From the NCBI RefSeq assembly GCF_019801175.1, contig NZ_JAHVJR010000002.1, positions 310,001 through 374,000 on the forward strand: a stretch of DNA of 64,000 nt, read 5' to 3'. This document shows, piece by piece, positions 17,185-25,490 of this stretch. The stretch is from Vannielia litorea. GTDB taxonomy: Bacteria; Pseudomonadota; Alphaproteobacteria; Rhodobacterales; Rhodobacteraceae. The notes under the pieces were generated by a model, which searched no databases, was not told the DNA's origin, and saw only the letters and a list, made by a program, of their open reading frames with translations. The stretch's first letter is position 1, and each line of letters starts with the position of its first letter. Both the position numbers and the translations under genes were made by a program.

Positions 17185-18003
17185 ATGCGCCTGAAGATTG
17201 CCCACGAGACCCGCTACAGCTTTTCGGAGCCGGTGCGCTATGGGCTGCAACAGATGCGGAAAACGCCCAAATCCTACCGCAACCAGAAGGTTGTGAGTTG
17301 GGAGACCTCGGTGATCGGCGGCAAGAAAGAGCTGCAGTACGAGGACCAGCACCGCAACACGGTCGAACTGATTTCGATCACTCCCGGCGAGACCGAGCTG
17401 CTTTTGCGCAGCGAGGGCGAGGTGGAGTTGGAAGAGACCAATGGCGTGATCGGCCCGCATGAGAGCCTGACGCCGCTCTGGCTGTTCGACCGGCAGACCC
17501 CGCAAACCAAGCCCGGCCCGCATGTGCGTGAGCTGGCCCGCTCGCTACACGGCCGCGAGGGGCTGGACCAGCTCCATGCGCTGATGTCGGCGGTGGCCAA
17601 GGCGGTGAAGTACACCGCGGGCGCCTCGGCCTCGGACTGGAGCGCGGAGAAGGTGATGGAGGCCGGCAAGGGCGTGTGCTCGGATCAGACCCATGTGTTC
17701 ATCTCCGCCGCGCGGCTGCTCGGCCATCCGGCGCGCTACGTTTCGGGCTACCTGATGCTGGACGACCGCCAGAGCCAGGAGGCGATGCACGGCTGGGCCG
17801 AGGCCCATGTGGACGCGCTGGGCTGGGTTGGCTTTGACGTGAGCAACGATCAGTCGCCCGACACACGTTACGTTCGCGTTGCGACAGGGCTGGACTACGC
17901 AGGCGCTGCGCCGGTAACTGGAACGCGCACCGGTGGCGAGGAAGAATCCCTTTCCGTCGCCATAGAGGTGGCGCAACAGATGAGCCAGAGCCAAGAACAG
18001 TAA
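17185..18003 (+). CDS. Transglutaminase-like cysteine protease, Anbu cluster
   Basis: Protein of 272 residues with the bacterial transglutaminase N-terminal beta domain (MRLKIAHETRYSFSEPVRYG) and the papain-like core. The triad is visible as Cys165 (GKGVCSDQTH), His202 (HGWAEAHV) and Asp218 (GFDVSND). No signal peptide, so cytosolic. It lies between the alpha-E and Anbu genes (gaps of 12 bp and 1 bp). With ATP-grasp and alpha-E it forms the conserved set proposed to make and break a peptide-like linkage. This is the short form of the family, in contrast to the DUF2126-containing protein at the left edge. Confidence 0.93.
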   Translation: MRLKIAHETRYSFSEPVRYGLQQMRKTPKSYRNQKVVSWETSVIGGKKELQYEDQHRNTVELISITPGETELLLRSEGEVELEETNGVIGPHESLTPLWLFDRQTPQTKPGPHVRELARSLHGREGLDQLHALMSAVAKAVKYTAGASASDWSAEKVMEAGKGVCSDQTHVFISAARLLGHPARYVSGYLMLDDRQSQEAMHGWAEAHVDALGWVGFDVSNDQSPDTRYVRVATGLDYAGAAPVTGTRTGGEEESLSVAIEVAQQMSQSQEQ

Positions 18004-18004
18004 C

Positions 18005-18733
18005 ATGACCTATTGCGTCGGAATGAAGCTCGATCGCGGGCTCGTTTTCATGTCTGACACCCGGACCAATGCGGGCGTCGATAACATCAGCGTTTTCAAG
18101 AAGATGCACTCGTGGGAGGTGCCCGGCGAGCGGGTGATCACCCTGATGAGCGCGGGCAATCTGGCGACGACGCAGGCGGTGGTTTCGATCCTTGAGGAGC
18201 GGACCAAGGCGCAGAGCGAGCGCAACCCCTCGCTGCTGGAAGCGCCGAGCATGTTCCAGGTCGCGCGGATGGTGGCCAAGGTGCTGAAGGATGTGATCGC
18301 CGAGCATGAGCAGGCGGGCCAGCAGGCCGCTGCCTTTGGCGCGACGCTGATCCTTGGCGGCCAGATCGACGGCACCGCGCCCCGGCTGTTCCTGATCTAT
18401 CCGGAAGGCAACTTCATCGAGGCAGGGGACGACACACCGTTCTTCCAGATCGGGGAGACCAAATATGGCCGCCCGATCCTTGTGCGCGCCTACCGCCCGG
18501 AGATGAGCTTTGCCGAAGCGGTGAAACTGCTGATGGTGAGCTTCGACTCGACGGTGAAAGCCAACCTGACGGTCGGCCTGCCGTTCGATGTGCAGTTCTA
18601 TGAAGAAGGCAGCCTCACGCTGGGCTACCAGAGCCGGATCGAGGCCGATGACGCCGATTTTCAGCGCATCTCAAGCGGCTGGGGCGAGGCCCTGACCGCC
18701 GCGCTCGACAGCCTGCCGGACATCGAGCTTTAG
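18005..18733 (+). CDS. anbu: Anbu, bacterial proteasome-like Ntn hydrolase
   Basis: Protein of 242 residues of the proteasome-type protease family called Anbu. The N-terminus MTYCVGMKLDRGLVFMSDTR places Thr2 as the nucleophile after Met removal, and there is no propeptide. The following D-T-R, and Lys in VFKKMHSW, match the family. Known Anbu structures are open, lock-washer-like oligomers without an ATPase partner; substrates are unresolved. The start lies 1 bp after the transglutaminase stop, in the ATP-grasp, alpha-E, transglutaminase, Anbu order that defines this cluster in proteobacteria. Confidence 0.93.
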   Translation: MTYCVGMKLDRGLVFMSDTRTNAGVDNISVFKKMHSWEVPGERVITLMSAGNLATTQAVVSILEERTKAQSERNPSLLEAPSMFQVARMVAKVLKDVIAEHEQAGQQAAAFGATLILGGQIDGTAPRLFLIYPEGNFIEAGDDTPFFQIGETKYGRPILVRAYRPEMSFAEAVKLLMVSFDSTVKANLTVGLPFDVQFYEEGSLTLGYQSRIEADDADFQRISSGWGEALTAALDSLPDIEL

Positions 18734-18738
18734 GGCGG

Positions 18739-18963
18739 GTGACTGCCCTGCAGCCCTTTACCCGCGAGGAGCTGGAGCCGCGGCTGCGCCGGTTGGTGGC
18801 CGCGGAGGTGCCGGAGGCGGAGGAGGAGGCTTATGTGGCCGAGCTTTCCGCCCGCATCCTCGACCCGCAATGGCTGGATTACCTTTACGCGAAGGAGTGG
18901 GAGCATCTGACGCTGGAAGAGGCTTGCGACAAGATCCTGAGCTATCGCGCCATCCGGTTGTGA
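18739..18963 (+). CDS. Small acidic protein downstream of Anbu, unknown
   Basis: Frame of 74 residues starting at GTG 18739, five bases after the Anbu stop, so almost certainly co-transcribed. It is soluble and acidic, mainly helical in appearance, with an EAEEEAYVAELSARILDPQW segment and a C-terminal EEACDKILSYRAIRL. No signal peptide, membrane segment or known motif. It may be an accessory of the Anbu system, but I do not recognise the family. Confidence 0.6.
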   Translation: MTALQPFTREELEPRLRRLVAAEVPEAEEEAYVAELSARILDPQWLDYLYAKEWEHLTLEEACDKILSYRAIRL

Positions 18964-19035
18964 CACGGCAACCGCTTGGACAGGCGTTCATAAGGCGGTA
19001 AGCAGGGAGAAAGACCCGTTGAAAGGCCCGCTCCG

Positions 19036-20088
19036 TTGAACCAGGACGCTCCCAAGCCCATCCCGCCGCGCCGCCCGCTGACGCTCCGAGACGTTTCGGA
19101 GGCCTCTGGCGTTAGCGAAATGACGGTGAGCCGGGTGCTGCGGAACCGGGGTGATGTGAGCCAGGCCACGCGGGAGAAGGTGCTCGCTGCAGCCAAGCGG
19201 TTGGGCTACGTGCCCAACAAGATTGCGGGGGCGCTGGCGAGCAGCCGGGTGAACCTTGTGGCGGTGGTGATCCCCTCGCTTTCCAACATGGTCTTCCCCG
19301 AGGTGCTCACGGGCATTGGTGCGGTGCTGGACGACACCGACCTTCAGCCGGTTGTTGGCGTGACTCATTACAAGCCCGAGCGCGCCGAGAAAGTGCTTTA
19401 CGAGATGCTCTCGTGGCGGCCCTCGGGCGTGATCGTGGCGGGGCTGGAACATACCGATGCCGCCCGCGCCATGCTGGCCAACGCAGGCTGCCCGGTGGTG
19501 GAGATCATGGATGTGGACGGCGAGCCGATCGACTCGATGGTCGGCATCAGCCATCGCCGCGCGGGGCGGATGATGGCCGAGGCGATTGCCGGTGCGGGGT
19601 ACAAGAACATCGGGTTCGCAGGCACCAAGATGCCGCTGGATCACCGGGCGCGAAAGCGGTTCGAGGGGTTCACTACGGCGCTGGCCCGCGCCGGGCTGGA
19701 GGTGCGGGACCGGGAGTTTTACGCGGGCGGCAGCGGCCTCGCCAAGGGGCGCGAGATGACGGCGGCCATGCTGGAGCGCACGCCGGAGCTGGATTTCATC
19801 TATTATTCCAACGACATGATCGGTGCGGGCGGGATGCTGCACTGCCTGACGGCCGGCATCGACATTCCCGGCGAGCTGGGGCTTGCGGGCTTCAACGCGT
19901 TGGAGATGCTGGCCGCCTTCCCGCAGAAGCTGGCGACGATGGACGCCTGCCGCCGCGAAATTGGCGAGGCGGCGGCGCGGATCGTGGCGGAGCGCACAGC
20001 GAGCGGCGATCTGGCGGGCGAAGGCGGCGGCACGGTGACCGAGCTGGAGCCGGTGCTGGCGCTGGGCGACACGCTGGCGCGGGGCTGA
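19036..20088 (+). CDS. LacI-family transcriptional regulator
   Basis: Repressor of 350 residues. The N-terminal LacI helix-turn-helix (LRDVSEASGVSEMTVSRVLR, residues about 16-35) is followed by the hinge helix region (KIAGALASSRVNLVAVVIPS). The periplasmic-binding-protein-like sensor domain includes YYSNDMIGAGGML and the late GLAGFNALEM. It is close to the gluconate-utilisation (GntR-like) LacI group. No ATG precedes the helix-turn-helix; the best start is TTG 19036 with AAAGG 9 nt upstream. No sugar catabolic genes adjoin; it runs 4 bp ahead of the GT2 gene, so it may be read through into the envelope genes. Confidence 0.88.
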   Translation: MNQDAPKPIPPRRPLTLRDVSEASGVSEMTVSRVLRNRGDVSQATREKVLAAAKRLGYVPNKIAGALASSRVNLVAVVIPSLSNMVFPEVLTGIGAVLDDTDLQPVVGVTHYKPERAEKVLYEMLSWRPSGVIVAGLEHTDAARAMLANAGCPVVEIMDVDGEPIDSMVGISHRRAGRMMAEAIAGAGYKNIGFAGTKMPLDHRARKRFEGFTTALARAGLEVRDREFYAGGSGLAKGREMTAAMLERTPELDFIYYSNDMIGAGGMLHCLTAGIDIPGELGLAGFNALEMLAAFPQKLATMDACRREIGEAAARIVAERTASGDLAGEGGGTVTELEPVLALGDTLARG

Positions 20089-20092
20089 GCGC

Positions 20093-20824
20093 ATGTCTCC
20101 CAAGGTTTCGGTGGTGATCCCGATGATGAACGAGGCGGAGAACGCGGCGCCGCTCATCGGCCGGATCGTGACCGCCTGCGCGGATGTCGAGTTCGAGGTG
20201 GTGGCGGTCAACGACGGGTCCACCGATGCGACGGGCGATGAGCTGCTCAAGCTGGCGCGGGAGGATGCCCGCATTCGGGTGCTGCAACACCCGAGGCCTG
20301 CCGGGCAGAGCGGGGCGGTGCATTCGGGCGTGCGGGCGGCGCGGGGCGCGGTGTGCGTGACGCTGGATGGCGACGGGCAGAACCCGCCGGAGGAACTGCC
20401 AAAGCTATATGGCCCGCTGCTGGCCGACACCACGGGCAAGCTGGGCCTCGTCGCGGGCCAGCGGGTGGACCGGCAGGATACCGCGAGCAAGCGCTGGGCG
20501 AGCAAGTTTGCCAACGGTCTGCGCGCACGCATCCTGAAGGATGGCACGCGCGACACCGGCTGCGGGCTCAAGGGCTTTCGCCGCGATGCATTTCTGGCCC
20601 TGCCGTTCTTCAACCACATGCACCGCTACCTGCCTGCGCTGATGCGGCGGGACGGCTGGGAGATCGCCCATGTGGACGTGAGCCATGCCGAGCGCGCCGC
20701 GGGGCGGAGCAAATACACCAACTTCGGCAGGGCGCTTGTGGGGATTTACGACCTGATCGGCGTGGCTTGGCTGATCAAGCGGCGCAAGACCCAGACCCCC
20801 ACGGAGATCACGCCGGATGGCTGA
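20093..20824 (+). CDS. GT2 glycosyltransferase, polyprenyl-phosphate sugar synthase type (RgtE/DPM-like)
   Basis: Family-2 glycosyltransferase of 243 residues of the dolichol/polyprenyl-phosphate sugar synthase group. It shows KVSVVIPMMNEAENAAPLI, the nucleotide-binding VNDGSTDAT, DGDGQNPPEELPKL as the DXD-like motif, and GCGLKGFRRDAF. It has no C-terminal transmembrane pair, which the neighbouring membrane protein could replace. It would load a sugar from a nucleotide donor onto a C55-type lipid on the cytosolic side. The order GT2, LABN protein, GT39 matches rhizobial RgtE-RgtF plus an Rgt transferase, where the sugar is galacturonic acid; the sugar here is inferred. Confidence 0.88.
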   Translation: MSPKVSVVIPMMNEAENAAPLIGRIVTACADVEFEVVAVNDGSTDATGDELLKLAREDARIRVLQHPRPAGQSGAVHSGVRAARGAVCVTLDGDGQNPPEELPKLYGPLLADTTGKLGLVAGQRVDRQDTASKRWASKFANGLRARILKDGTRDTGCGLKGFRRDAFLALPFFNHMHRYLPALMRRDGWEIAHVDVSHAERAAGRSKYTNFGRALVGIYDLIGVAWLIKRRKTQTPTEITPDG

Positions 20825-21122
20825 ATGGCTCTTCAACATCCTGCATGTCGAGACGTGGGTTGAGTTCTGGTGGGTGATCATCGGGCTGGGCGGGCAGCTG
20901 ATGTTCACCGCGCGATTTCTGGTGCAGTGGATCGCCTCGGAGCGGGCCCGCCGGTCGGTGGTGCCGCTGGCGTTCTGGTACTTTTCGATCTTCGGCGGGC
21001 TGATCTTGTTGGCCTATGCGCTTTACCGGAAAGACCCGGTGTTCGTGCTGGGGCAGGCGATGGGGCTCTTCATCTATGTTCGCAATCTCTACCTGATCCA
21101 TGTCAGCAAGCGCGAAGCCTGA
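20817..21122 (+). CDS. LABN-domain membrane protein (RgtF-like)
   Basis: Inner-membrane protein of 101 residues consisting of the lipid-A-disaccharide-synthase N-terminal (LABN) domain. The signature is GLGGQLMFTARFLVQWIASE, followed by PLAFWYFSIFGGLILLAYAL. There are three hydrophobic helices. It overlaps the GT2 gene by 8 bp and the GT39 gene by 23 bp. In Rhizobium the homologous RgtF works with RgtE in forming dodecaprenyl-phosphate galacturonic acid; small LABN proteins are also suspected lipid-linked-sugar flippases. An assisting role to both neighbours is likely. Confidence 0.88.
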   Translation: MAEWLFNILHVETWVEFWWVIIGLGGQLMFTARFLVQWIASERARRSVVPLAFWYFSIFGGLILLAYALYRKDPVFVLGQAMGLFIYVRNLYLIHVSKREA

Positions 21123-22563
21123 GGGCGCCGGCTGGTTTGGCCCTGCCTTTGCGGTGGTGGCGGCGCTGGTGGTGTTTCGCCTCGCGTTGCTCCCCTTTGC
21201 GCGGGCCGAGATCTTTGTGGATGAGGCGCAATACTGGCTCTGGGGACAGGAGCTGGCCTTTGGCTACTATTCCAAGCCGCCGATGATCGGCTGGCTGCTG
21301 CGGGCGGTCACCGACCTGGCGGGCAGCGATGCGGCCTTCTGGCTCCGCGCCCCGGCGGCGGTGCTGCACGGGATCACCGCGCTGCTGCTGGCCGGGTTGG
21401 CGGCAGAACTGGCCGACAGGCGCACGGCGATCCTCGTGGCGGCGAGTTACATCACCCTGCCGCTGGTGGCGGTGGGCAGCTTTCTGATCAGCACCGACAC
21501 GGTGATGTTCCCCTTCCTTGCGGGCGCGCTCTGGGCGTGGGTGCGAGTGACCCGCGAGCAGAGCCGGGTGGCGGCGGTGGTGGCCGGGGCCTGCGTGGGG
21601 CTGGCGGTGATGAGCAAATACGCGGGCATCTACTACGTGCTTTGCGCCGGGTTGGCGGCGCTCTTCGTGCCCTCGGCGCGGGTGCGCTGGGGTGATGCGG
21701 TGGCGGCAATCGTGGCGCTGCTGATCGTGATCTCGCCCAACGTGATCTGGAACATTCAGAACGGCCTCTCGACCCTCGAGCACACGATGGACAACGCCGA
21801 ATGGGTGCGCGACCCGGGCAAGCGGGCGGGGCTGAACTGGGCCTCGCTGGCGGAGTTTGCCGGGGCGCAGATCGTGGTGTTCGGGCCGGTGCTGCTGGCG
21901 GGGCTGCTTTGGTCGGCGGTGTGGCGGCGGAGCGCGATGCTGCTGTGGTTCTCTCTGCCAATCCTTGCGCTGGTCTGCGGGCAGGCGCTGCTCTCCAAGG
22001 CCTATGCCAACTGGGCGGCGGCGGCCTATCTGGCGGGCACCATCGCTGCCGTGATGGTAGTGCGCGGCTGGGGCCGCTGGGCGATGGGGGCGAGCCTTGC
22101 GCTGGGCACGGGTTTTGCCGTGGTGCTGGTGGGCGCAACCGTCTTTGCCGCTTCGCTGCGGCTGGGGGACGGGCCATTGCTGATGGAGCGCTATTTGGGC
22201 CGGATCGACATGAGCGCGCAGATTGCCGCGCGGTCAAAGGCGGCGGGGGTGACGACCATTGTGGCTGATGACCGCGACGTGCTGGCCGACCTCTTCTACC
22301 GCATCCGGGGCCGGGGCGTGGAGGGGCAGATCATCGGGCTGGAGGCCTATGCCCGACCCGAACTGGGCCGCCCGCCGAACCACTATGTGCAGAGCCATGC
22401 GTGGCCGGGCGGCGAAGACGAGGTGCTTTATGTGACCCGCCGCGCAGACCCCCCGATCTGCGAGGCGGCCGAGGCGCTAGAGCCGATCATCCCGCGAGAG
22501 GGGGCCTTTCGGCGGCGTCCGCAGCAGGTCTGGCGGGTGCCGGGCGACTGCTGGGGCCAGTGA
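21100..22563 (+). CDS. GT39/ArnT-like membrane glycosyltransferase (RgtD-like candidate)
   Basis: Polytopic glycosyltransferase of 487 residues of the PMT/ArnT superfamily. The first periplasmic loop carries the catalytic FVDEAQYWLWGQ (Asp-Glu) and YYSKPPMIGWLLR. About ten hydrophobic segments follow, then a soluble periplasmic C-terminal part. Such enzymes move a sugar from a polyprenyl-phosphate carrier to a periplasmic acceptor such as lipid A, LPS core or protein. Overlap with the LABN gene and proximity to the GT2 gene support a three-protein transfer system. Confidence 0.88.
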   Translation: MSASAKPEGAGWFGPAFAVVAALVVFRLALLPFARAEIFVDEAQYWLWGQELAFGYYSKPPMIGWLLRAVTDLAGSDAAFWLRAPAAVLHGITALLLAGLAAELADRRTAILVAASYITLPLVAVGSFLISTDTVMFPFLAGALWAWVRVTREQSRVAAVVAGACVGLAVMSKYAGIYYVLCAGLAALFVPSARVRWGDAVAAIVALLIVISPNVIWNIQNGLSTLEHTMDNAEWVRDPGKRAGLNWASLAEFAGAQIVVFGPVLLAGLLWSAVWRRSAMLLWFSLPILALVCGQALLSKAYANWAAAAYLAGTIAAVMVVRGWGRWAMGASLALGTGFAVVLVGATVFAASLRLGDGPLLMERYLGRIDMSAQIAARSKAAGVTTIVADDRDVLADLFYRIRGRGVEGQIIGLEAYARPELGRPPNHYVQSHAWPGGEDEVLYVTRRADPPICEAAEALEPIIPREGAFRRRPQQVWRVPGDCWGQ

Positions 22564-22668
22564 CGGGCGATGTAGAACGGCGACAATCCTCCACTTTGTG
22601 AGCGGAGGGCTTTTGCGGTGACGTGCCGTTGCTATAGTCGGGTGCCGACAGGATGCGAGGGGCGAGCC

Positions 22669-24804
22669 GTGGCACGGATCAAGAGTTGGGCGGGTGTGAG
22701 TGCTGTGGCGCTGGTGGCGGGCCTCGTGGCGGGAGCCGGACCGCGGGCCACCAAGGCCGACCCCCAGATCACCGACAGCCTGACGCTTTTCGGGACGCCC
22801 GGCATCCTCTCGATGCCCTCTGCGGAGGCGCTGGAGGATGGACAAATCTCGGCCACGCTCACCTCGATGGGCGGGCAGACGCGGGCGAGCTTCTCGTTCC
22901 AGCTTGCGCCGCGGATCACCGGCAGCTTCCGCTACTCGCGCATCGAAGACTATTACATGGACGGCGAGCCGCTCTCCGACCGGAGCTTTGACCTGAAGTT
23001 TCAGGTGCTGCAGGAGCAGCCCGGCAAGTGGTGGCCGGCGGTGGCTGTGGGCTTTCAGGATTTTCTGGGCAGCGGGATCTATAGCGGCGAATACATTGTG
23101 GCGACCAAGACGGTATCGCCCCGGCTGCGGTTCAGCGCCGGGCTCGGCTGGGGCGGGCTGGCGCGCTACGGGGTGATCGGCAGCGCGGGCGAGCGCGAGC
23201 CTTACATCCCCGGCGACGAGGGCGGCACTGTGAATGCCAGCAGCTGGTTTCAGGGCGATGTGGCGGCGTTTGGCGGCCTCGCCTTTCAGGCCAGCGACAG
23301 GCTGACGCTGAAGGCCGAATACTCCACGGCGGGCTATGTGGACGAGGCGGGCGACGACCTGATCGACCGCAAGAGCCCGTGGAACTTTGGCCTCGATTAC
23401 AAGATCCGCGAAAACGCGCATTTGCAGGCGGCTTATATCGGCGGCTCTGAGGTGGCGGTGCAGCTCAGCTTCAGCACCAACCCGCGCAAGCCTGCGGTGG
23501 GGCCGGGCAACGAGACCGCGCCGCTGCCAGTGGCGGGGCGCCCTGCCCGCCGGTCGGATCCCGGCGCCTGGGACACCGCCTGGGCGAGTGATCCGGCGAC
23601 CAAGCCCGGCCTGCGCCGGGTGCTGGGCAATGCGATGGCCAAGGAAGGGCTGATCCTCGAGGCGATGGCCTACAGCGGGCGGAGTATCGAGCTGCGCTAT
23701 CGTAACACGCGCTACATTGCCGAGCCGCAGGCAATGGGGCGTATCTCGCGCATTCTGACCCGCGCCCTGCCCGCCTCGGTCGAGACCTTCAGCCTTGTGC
23801 CGGTGCAGAACGGGGTGCCGGGCGCTCGGGTGACATTGAAGCGCAGCGACCTTGAGGCATTTGAACACGCAGGCTCGGCCCCGGTGCTGGCTGCCGCGCA
23901 GATCACCGATACCGCCGCTGCGCCCGATCCGGCGGGGCTGGAGTATCTGCCCGGTCAGTATCCGCGGTTCACGTGGTCTCTCTCGCCCTATGTGGCGCTC
24001 ACCGCCTTTGACCCCGAAAGCCCCCTGCGCGGCGACGTGGGTCTGCGGCTCTCGGGCCGGTATGACCTTGCGCCGGGCTGGGTGCTGGAGGGTGCGATCA
24101 CCAAGAAGGTGTTCGGCAACGGCGGCGAGGATGAGAACCCATCGACCTCGGTTCTGCCGCATGTTCGCTCGGACGCGGCGCTCTATGCCGCCGAGGGCGA
24201 CCCGGCGATCGAGCGGCTGACGCTGGCCTACTATGGCCGCCCCGGTCCCAACCTCTACAGCCGCCTCACGGTGGGTATGCTGGAATCGATGTTTGGCGGG
24301 GTCTCGGGCGAGCTGCTCTGGAAGCCGGTGGACAGCCGCCTTGCGCTGGGCGGCGAGCTGAACTGGGTGAAGCAGCGGGACTATGACCAGCTCTTCAGCT
24401 TCCGGGAATACGAGGTCGTGACCGGCCATGTCTCTGCCTACTACGACTTTGGCAACGGCTATCACGGCACGCTCGACGTGGGCCGCTACCTTGCGGGTGA
24501 CTGGGGCGCGACCGTCGCGCTGGACCGGGAGTTCGACAACGGCTGGCGGATCGGGGCCTATGCCACGGTCACCGATGTTTCGGCGGAGGACTTTGGTGAA
24601 GGCTCGTTTGACAAGGGCATCCGGGTGACCGTGCCTTACAGCTTCTTCACCGGCCAGCCGAGCAAGAAGACCGCGGGCACCACGCTGCGCTCGCTGGCGC
24701 GGGACGGGGGCGCGAAGCTCTCGGTCAACGGGCGGCTCTATGACACGGTGCGCGACACCCACCGCCCTGAGCTGGAAGACCGGTGGGGGCGGTTCTGGAG
24801 ATGA
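22669..24804 (+). CDS. yjbH: YjbH-family outer-membrane exopolysaccharide protein
   Basis: Protein of 711 residues of the YjbH family (exopolysaccharide biosynthesis; beta-barrel-rich outer-membrane protein). I chose GTG 22669 with GAGGGG 6 nt upstream because it gives a signal peptide (RIKSWAGVSAVALVAGLVAG). The family hallmark SLTLFGTPGILSMPSAEALE follows, then many Tyr/Trp-rich amphipathic strands and repeated GRY/GxxY blocks. In enterobacteria yjbEFGH is linked to envelope stress and extracellular polysaccharide. Here yjbH precedes yjbF with a 4-bp overlap and no yjbE or yjbG is present. Confidence 0.85.
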   Translation: MARIKSWAGVSAVALVAGLVAGAGPRATKADPQITDSLTLFGTPGILSMPSAEALEDGQISATLTSMGGQTRASFSFQLAPRITGSFRYSRIEDYYMDGEPLSDRSFDLKFQVLQEQPGKWWPAVAVGFQDFLGSGIYSGEYIVATKTVSPRLRFSAGLGWGGLARYGVIGSAGEREPYIPGDEGGTVNASSWFQGDVAAFGGLAFQASDRLTLKAEYSTAGYVDEAGDDLIDRKSPWNFGLDYKIRENAHLQAAYIGGSEVAVQLSFSTNPRKPAVGPGNETAPLPVAGRPARRSDPGAWDTAWASDPATKPGLRRVLGNAMAKEGLILEAMAYSGRSIELRYRNTRYIAEPQAMGRISRILTRALPASVETFSLVPVQNGVPGARVTLKRSDLEAFEHAGSAPVLAAAQITDTAAAPDPAGLEYLPGQYPRFTWSLSPYVALTAFDPESPLRGDVGLRLSGRYDLAPGWVLEGAITKKVFGNGGEDENPSTSVLPHVRSDAALYAAEGDPAIERLTLAYYGRPGPNLYSRLTVGMLESMFGGVSGELLWKPVDSRLALGGELNWVKQRDYDQLFSFREYEVVTGHVSAYYDFGNGYHGTLDVGRYLAGDWGATVALDREFDNGWRIGAYATVTDVSAEDFGEGSFDKGIRVTVPYSFFTGQPSKKTAGTTLRSLARDGGAKLSVNGRLYDTVRDTHRPELEDRWGRFWR

Positions 24805-25484
24805 TGCGGAAGATGCGTTGGATCGGGGCGCTGGCCGCCCTTGCAGTGCTGGCCGGGTGCAGCAACGACCCTGCACGGCAGGGGCCGGGGCTGTTGCAGA
24901 TGGCGGTGCAGAGCGTGACCGCCAAGCGCGGAAAGCCGAAGGAGGTGACCCCGGCGCAGGTGGCCGCGCTGATCCCGGTGGCGCTGCAGCGCATCCGAGG
25001 CTCTGCGATCATGATCCTGTTGCGCGACAACACCCAGCTGGCCGCGCTCGGCGAGCAGGAGACGCGCGGGCCGTGGCGGACCTATCTGACCACCGAGGGC
25101 CAGACGCTTGTGCTGCGGCGCGGGATGCTGGCGGAGACGCGGGGCGTGGGCTTTGACCTGATGTCCTCGGAGATCACCCAGAGCACTGCGCTTGTCACCG
25201 GCCGACGCGCCGGGCAGGCGGTGCGCGTGATGCGCTGGCTCAACGGCGAGAACGATGAAGTCCCGACCCGGTTCGACTGCCGGATCAGCCGCGACAAGGC
25301 CGAGCCGATCCAGACTGCGACGGCGGGCACGGTGGGCGCGGTGCGGATGGTGGAAATCTGTCATGGCGGCGGCCAGACCTTTACCAACATCTATCAGGTG
25401 GCCGGGGATGGCACGATCTGGAACTCGCGCCAGTGGATGGGGCCGGAAATCGGCTACATCGCGATTCAACTCCTGCGCAGGTAA
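24801..25484 (+). CDS. yjbF: YjbF-family lipoprotein
   Basis: Lipoprotein of about 227 residues. The signal peptide ends in the lipobox LAVLAGC, and the sequence continues with YjbF-family features (MLLRDN-like and QTLVLRRGMLAETRGVGFDL blocks). ATG 24801 overlaps the YjbH stop (ATGA); an adjacent ATG at 24804 is also possible. YjbF and YjbH are partners in group-4-capsule-like exopolysaccharide systems (GfcB/GfcD in E. coli O127). The epimerase gene follows 6 bp after the stop, so yjbH-yjbF-epimerase is probably one unit. Confidence 0.85.
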   Translation: MMRKMRWIGALAALAVLAGCSNDPARQGPGLLQMAVQSVTAKRGKPKEVTPAQVAALIPVALQRIRGSAIMILLRDNTQLAALGEQETRGPWRTYLTTEGQTLVLRRGMLAETRGVGFDLMSSEITQSTALVTGRRAGQAVRVMRWLNGENDEVPTRFDCRISRDKAEPIQTATAGTVGAVRMVEICHGGGQTFTNIYQVAGDGTIWNSRQWMGPEIGYIAIQLLRR

Positions 25485-25490
25485 GGCCCA

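Noticed and set aside
22477..24876. Very long open frame (799 codons) on the minus strand opposite YjbH
   Set aside because: The plus strand encodes a complete YjbH protein with signal peptide, while the minus frame is Arg/His/Pro-rich with no motif; it is an antisense artefact of high GC.
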